DNA from: Croceimicrobium sp965228705
GTDB taxonomy: Bacteria > Bacteroidota > Bacteroidia > Flavobacteriales > Schleiferiaceae
Direction: 5' to 3'
Assembly: GCF_965228705.1 (NCBI RefSeq)
Contig: NZ_OZ245832.1
Span: forward strand, 2,666,001 to 2,730,000
Length of the DNA: 64,000 bases
The notes under the pieces were generated by a model that saw only the letters and a program-made list of their open reading frames with translations, did not search any database and was not told the DNA's origin. The position numbers were made by a program, and so were the translations under genes. Below, piece after piece: positions 60,003-64,000 of this stretch (within the stretch, counting starts at the first letter, position 1; every line of letters begins with the position of its first letter).

Positions 60003-62054
60003 CTATACACTCTGATCCATCTTCTTCACCATCGTTAAGATCGTTGCCAAAGCCACTGTCTCGCCTTCCTCATCGTACACATCCACGTTGAATTTCACGA
60101 TGCCCTTAGCGATATCATCTTCACTGCGTTTTTCCTGATCGATCTTTTCCTTCACGGTAAACTTCACGCCGATGGTCATGCCCGGATATACCGGTTTGGT
60201 AAAACGACATTCGTCAATACCATAGTTCAATAATACCGGTCCTTTGCGGGGATCAACGAACATACCGGCTGCTTTAGAAAGTACATAGTAGCCATGCGCC
60301 ACCTTACCTTCGAAGATGGTGCCCTCCAGAGAGGTAGCATCCACATGAGCATAGAAATTATCACCACTCACCTGCGCAAAGCTGGCGATATCGGCATCCG
60401 TAACAGTATGACGGTGGGTATATACCGTTTCCCCCACTTTGAGTTCTTCAAAATGCTGGCGGAATAAATGTTTTTCCGCTTCCGGGCGACTGGCGCCGGG
60501 TTGATACACTTGTGTGATTTCAGTAATGGTATCCGGATGTCCTTGAATGGCGGTACGCTGCAAATAGTGCAATACTCCGCGCTTTCCACCCATCTCTTCG
60601 CCGCCACCGGCTCGTCCGGGTCCACCGTGCGTAAGTAGGGGCATGGGCGAACCATGACCAGTACTTTCCTTGGCACTCTTAGCATTCAGCACCATAATTC
60701 GACCGTGCATGTGTGCGGCTTCCACCACATATTCGCGACCTATTTTATCATCGGCCGTAATAATGGAACTCACTAAGGAACCTTTACCCATATTGGCAAT
60801 CTCGGCCGCTTCGGCTAAACCTTTATAAGGGATTAAGGTCGATACCGGACCAAAGCATTCCACTTCATGCACATCGGTATTGGTAAAGGGATTATCGTTG
60901 CGGAACAGAGTGGGGCTTACAAAGGCACCTTTATCCTTTTGGGCACCCATCACTTCAAAATCGCGGAGGTCGCCATAAACCACTTCTTGCGAATTTTTAA
61001 GACGGGCAATATTCTCTGCCAGGCGCTCCACTTGAATGCTGGAGGCTAATGATCCCATGCGTACTCCTTCCATACGAGGGTCGCCAATGCTGGTTTTCTG
61101 CAAGCGAGAAATCAATGCTTCCTGCACCGCGTCTATTTTATCTTCGGGCACTATAATTCTACGTACAGCCGTACACTTCTGACCAGCCTTAGTGGTAATC
61201 TCACGCTGTACCTCTTTTACGAAGATATCGAACTCGGGCATGCCTGGTTCCACATCCGGACCTAATACCGAAGCGTTTAAGGAGTCGGCTTCCAGGTTGA
61301 AAGTAACCGAGCGATCTATGATGTGAGGCAGGGCTTGTAATTTCTTCCCGGTAGCAGCACTACCGGTAAAGGTTACGGTATCGCCGGTAGTCACATGATC
61401 CAAAATTCCGCGCCCTAAACCTGTTACCAATTGCAGAGCTCCTTCCGGCAAAATCTTGGAGGCGATAATTTCGCGCACCACATGCTCGGTTAAGAAAGAG
61501 GTATATTCAGAGGGCTTCACCACTGCCGGAACACCGGCCATCAGGTTCACCGCAATTTTTTCGAGCATTCCCCAAACCGGAAAGTTAAAGGCATTAATAT
61601 GAATGGCCACTCCGCGCTTGGGCACCATAATATGATGTCCGATAAAAGTGCCATTCTTCGAAAGTGGCGCATGGCTACCATCAACATAATATGGCAAATC
61701 CGGAAACTGGCGACGTAATGAGGCATTGGCAAAGAGGTTTCCAAAACCGCCTTCAATATCTACCCAGGAGTCAATTTTGGTGGCTCCGGTTTTAAAGCTG
61801 GTTTCGTAAAACTGATCTTTAATTTTCACGAGATGCAGGGCCAGGGCCTTCAACATTCGCCCTCTTTCCTGGAAGGTCATTTTTCGAAGGGCAGGTCCAC
61901 CCACCTTGCGACCATAATCTAAAATGGCCTCGTAATCTAATCCGGCACTGGAAACAATACCAATTTCGGTTCCGTGTATCGCGTCGCGGGCAATTAGTTC
62001 CTCGCCTTGGCCAGAAACCCACTCCCCCTGTACATAATTCTGAATTTGCTGCAT
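60003..62054 (-). CDS. paaZ: PaaZ-like bifunctional ring-opening hydratase/aldehyde dehydrogenase
   Basis: 683 residues, the normal length. The N-terminal aldehyde dehydrogenase (about 1-520) has Glu and Cys catalytic motifs (FNLEADSLNASVLG, then TTKAGQKCTAVRR). The C-terminal MaoC-type hotdog domain (about 545-683) opens the oxepin ring (FAQVSGDNFYAHVD). In the phenylacetate pathway it converts oxepin-CoA to 3-oxo-5,6-dehydrosuberyl-CoA. No other paa genes lie within this window, apart from a possible role for the hydratase at 55834. Confidence 0.93.
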   Translation of the reverse strand: MQQIQNYVQGEWVSGQGEELIARDAIHGTEIGIVSSAGLDYEAILDYGRKVGGPALRKMTFQERGRMLKALALHLVKIKDQFYETSFKTGATKIDSWVDIEGGFGNLFANASLRRQFPDLPYYVDGSHAPLSKNGTFIGHHIMVPKRGVAIHINAFNFPVWGMLEKIAVNLMAGVPAVVKPSEYTSFLTEHVVREIIASKILPEGALQLVTGLGRGILDHVTTGDTVTFTGSAATGKKLQALPHIIDRSVTFNLEADSLNASVLGPDVEPGMPEFDIFVKEVQREITTKAGQKCTAVRRIIVPEDKIDAVQEALISRLQKTSIGDPRMEGVRMGSLASSIQVERLAENIARLKNSQEVVYGDLRDFEVMGAQKDKGAFVSPTLFRNDNPFTNTDVHEVECFGPVSTLIPYKGLAEAAEIANMGKGSLVSSIITADDKIGREYVVEAAHMHGRIMVLNAKSAKESTGHGSPMPLLTHGGPGRAGGGEEMGGKRGVLHYLQRTAIQGHPDTITEITQVYQPGASRPEAEKHLFRQHFEELKVGETVYTHRHTVTDADIASFAQVSGDNFYAHVDATSLEGTIFEGKVAHGYYVLSKAAGMFVDPRKGPVLLNYGIDECRFTKPVYPGMTIGVKFTVKEKIDQEKRSEDDIAKGIVKFNVDVYDEEGETVALATILTMVKKMDQSV

Positions 62055-62213
62055 CTTGTGCTTTTTTGAGAAGGCTAATTTACGTTTAGCATTAAGGCTT
62101 TACAAGGGCCATTTTAGATTGCTTGGCGGGACTCTGAAACTCAGTGAAATTCTACTTCGGCTCGAAAGTTTGCAGCCCACTCTCAGCCTGCAATTCGATC
62201 TTGACTAAATCCC

Positions 62214-62221
62214 TACTTTTG
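62214..62221 (+). promoter_or_regulatory. -7 element of the ASST-like operon
   Basis: TACTTTTG is an exact TAnnTTTG match. It ends 16 bases before the ATG at 62238, and argues against a TTG start at 62229. Confidence 0.6.
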
Positions 62222-62237
62222 CCCCAGATTGAACACC

Positions 62238-63524
62238 ATGGAGAAATTTTTCCTGCGCTTAGCCATCATTATTCTCAGTCTTTTCGGGCTATCTGTTTTT
62301 GGTTGGCTAGTGAAACACAATAGTACCGGAGATAAAATTCTGGGTGAAAAAGTGGGCAAGGGCTTGGATGCCTATGTGAGCTTTCTCGACCTCTTTGAAA
62401 AATCGGTGGAAGAAGTAAAAAAACTTCCTGAAACCTTTGTGCCCACTCCGGCTGGTTTTGAAGCGGTAAACAAATTAGAAAATGACCTTTATGCCCTTAT
62501 TAGTTATAGCAATGCGCAAAAAGGTCGCAGCGTAGAAATCCGCAATCTTAAGAACGACGAAAGCCTCCATAAATGGGATATCACCAACCCTTATCAGGAG
62601 CATGATCGTATAATGGATCCTTTGCTATTGCCCGGCAAGCGCTTGGTTTATTCTTATAATGGAGTAACCGGTTTAATTTGTTTGGACTCCCTCGGAAACC
62701 AAATTTGGAAGCAGGATACTATTGCACACCACCACTCTTTAAACCTTGACAGTGCCGGAAATATCTGGGCCTGTACCTATACCAAAGAGAATGGCGGCTT
62801 TATTATCTACAAAGGATTTTACGATGTGGATGGGCGTGAATTGGTGTATATCGATAATACCATCAGCCAATTAGACCCCAATAGCGGTAAACTTCTCTTT
62901 CATAAATCCATTACTGAGATTTTAAATGAAAACGGGCTTTCGAATTTGATCCTAAAATCGCCCAATATTGAGGACCCTATTCACCTGAACGATGTGCAGC
63001 CCGCTTTAAAAACTACCGCCTGGTACCAAGAGGGCGATCTGTTCCTGAGTTTTAGAAACTGCTCCGCGCTGATACAGTATCGCCCTTCCACCAATAAGGT
63101 GATTCGCTTGATTGAAGGCAATTTCTACTCCCAGCACGATATTGATTTCCTGAACGATAGTACCATTATCTTCTTCAATAATAATGCGCACACTTTCTGG
63201 AGCAGTCGTCCGGGCAACTGGCGAGTGGCCGATCAGCGTATCGATGCCGGGGACTACTATTCCAATACCATGGCCTACGACCTTAAAAACGAAAAGCTCT
63301 ACATCTACGAAAAGCAGGTTTATGATGAGAATCAGATCCACACTTTTACAGAAGGTATGCAAGAGGTTTTAGCCGATGGCCGCTTCTGGATCGAAGAGCA
63401 AAACAGCGGAAAGCTTTGGGTATTTAAAAATGGGGAGCTCTTGTATAAAAATGTGCTTCCTTCGCAGCATGAAGGGCATCATCACCTTTCGAACTGGACC
63501 CGAATTTTAACTGAAAAACCATGA
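62238..63524 (+). CDS. Arylsulfotransferase (ASST)-like membrane-anchored propeller
   Basis: 428 residues. An N-terminal membrane helix (FFLRLAIIILSLFGLSVFGWLV) anchors a beta-propeller with His-rich turns (DTIAHHHSLNLDSAGNIWAC, IHLNDVQP, FYSQHDIDFLND). These resemble arylsulfotransferase or PQQ-like repeats. The catalytic histidine of ASST may be present, but this is unclear. The stop overlaps the ATG of a tiny membrane protein by 4 bases (ATGA). Confidence 0.7.
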   Translation: MEKFFLRLAIIILSLFGLSVFGWLVKHNSTGDKILGEKVGKGLDAYVSFLDLFEKSVEEVKKLPETFVPTPAGFEAVNKLENDLYALISYSNAQKGRSVEIRNLKNDESLHKWDITNPYQEHDRIMDPLLLPGKRLVYSYNGVTGLICLDSLGNQIWKQDTIAHHHSLNLDSAGNIWACTYTKENGGFIIYKGFYDVDGRELVYIDNTISQLDPNSGKLLFHKSITEILNENGLSNLILKSPNIEDPIHLNDVQPALKTTAWYQEGDLFLSFRNCSALIQYRPSTNKVIRLIEGNFYSQHDIDFLNDSTIIFFNNNAHTFWSSRPGNWRVADQRIDAGDYYSNTMAYDLKNEKLYIYEKQVYDENQIHTFTEGMQEVLADGRFWIEEQNSGKLWVFKNGELLYKNVLPSQHEGHHHLSNWTRILTEKP

Positions 63525-63667
63525 CAAGTCCTTTCCTTTATATCGGTCCGGGCATGAGCGCCGGCGCCATCGTGCTGATCTTATTGATTGGTGCCCTGGT
63601 ACTTTTCTCACTGGGCTATATCGTTTACCTCCGCATTAAGCGCATGGGGAAAAAGAAGAAAAAATAA
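63521..63667 (+). CDS. 48-residue single-pass membrane protein
   Basis: ATG at 63521 overlaps the previous gene's stop. It encodes a glycine-rich start (MTSPFLYIGPGMSAG), one long membrane helix (AIVLILLIGALVLFSLGYIVYL) and a Lys/Arg-rich tail (RIKRMGKKKKK). By the positive-inside rule the tail is cytoplasmic. The next gene's ATG comes directly after its stop. It is probably a small subunit or assembly helper of this operon. Confidence 0.75.
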   Translation: MTSPFLYIGPGMSAGAIVLILLIGALVLFSLGYIVYLRIKRMGKKKKK

Positions 63668-64000
63668 ATGGCTTTTTACTTCATTCTGGCCCTCTCAGCG
63701 TCTTTGGCTTTTGGCCTGATTCGCTGGGGGCGGAAAAGCTTTTACCGACTGGCTATTAGCAGCACTCGGGTGCTCGACATTATGCTGGGCGATCAGGATG
63801 AAGACGAAAAGCTCGAAGAATTACAGTCGCATACCGGCAAGCTGATTCTTAACCTATTAGCTTTTATTGGACTGCTGATTGCTGCGGCTGCAATTATTCT
63901 GATTAGCCTAAACCTCCATGATATTTTTAACGCATTGGAAGAAGGGGAAGCAGCTCCAGAGCTTAGCTCCTGGCAAAGTATTCTGGCTCTTTCTGTAGGT
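63668..64000 (+). CDS. Membrane protein, cut by the window end
   Basis: The first 111 residues are visible. A membrane helix (FYFILALSASLAFGLI) is followed by a basic stretch (RWGRKSFYRLAISSTR), an acidic segment (LGDQDEDEKLEELQ) and a second helix (LLAFIGLLIAAAAIILISL). It starts directly at the stop of the 48-residue gene, so the three genes form one unit. The family cannot be told from this part. Confidence 0.7.
   Translation, partial: MAFYFILALSASLAFGLIRWGRKSFYRLAISSTRVLDIMLGDQDEDEKLEELQSHTGKLILNLLAFIGLLIAAAAIILISLNLHDIFNALEEGEAAPELSSWQSILALSVG

Noticed and set aside
1..64000. CRISPR arrays, IS elements, prophage, integrases or toxin-antitoxin pairs
   Set aside because: No regularly spaced direct repeats with unique spacers, no transposase, integrase or phage gene, and no paired small toxin/antitoxin frames were seen on either strand.

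Overview
The window is about 46% GC (by eye) and reads as the chromosome of a marine-type Bacteroidota, most likely a member of Flavobacteriales. Evidence: five secreted proteins end in the type B sorting domain of the type IX secretion system (T9SS). Exact -7 elements of the Bacteroidota type (TAnnTTTG) lie just upstream of many genes, and Shine-Dalgarno sites are mostly missing. Lineage-typical families (DUF3078 barrel, extended LysRS, FxWxxxxELRYNGxMYDVVR-type membrane protein) are present. No tRNA, rRNA, CRISPR array, transposase or phage gene was seen.

Region 1 (1-10240) is a tandem array of four large cell-surface paralogs, each with a signal peptide, a shared Cys-rich N-terminal module, a cadherin-like segment, FN3-like stretches and a T9SS type B sorting domain; most are followed by their own terminator. 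Copies 1 and 2 are co-linear without indels at a 2,529-bp period and almost identical over their last two thirds but not at their start, which points to recent duplication with gene conversion. A fifth, diverged relative sits at 17496-20156.

Region 2 (10256-23129) is housekeeping: the lipid operon yceD-rpmF-plsX-fabH-accB-accC with a good promoter, pepA-pdxA, riboflavin synthase, a CPBP protease and an unusually short dxs.

Region 3 (23157-41944) holds two tripartite RND efflux operons. The first is tetR-tolC-mfp-rnd, with a palindromic operator candidate upstream of tetR; the second is mfp-rnd-omf. Between them lie asnS, rpoN with a PAP2-like membrane gene, and lysS. Between lysS and the second efflux operon is a strongly structured, terminator-ended RNA candidate (35447-35608).

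Region 4 (41945-58550) is mixed: a TonB-dependent receptor, a CDGSH/ferredoxin-like protein with a sulfotransferase, MutS2 lacking its Smr domain, a DUF819 transporter-like protein joined to an M28 peptidase, a YkuK-like protein, a 57-residue small gene with its own promoter and terminator, a fused alpha/beta 2-oxoacid dehydrogenase E1, a DUF3078 barrel, an enoyl-CoA hydratase and a metallophosphoesterase with a CBM9-like tail.

Region 5 (58551-64000) contains a repeat-rich island with two small genes, a paaZ-like bifunctional gene, and at the right edge an overlapping three-gene cluster: an ASST-like propeller, a 48-residue membrane protein and a membrane protein cut by the window end.
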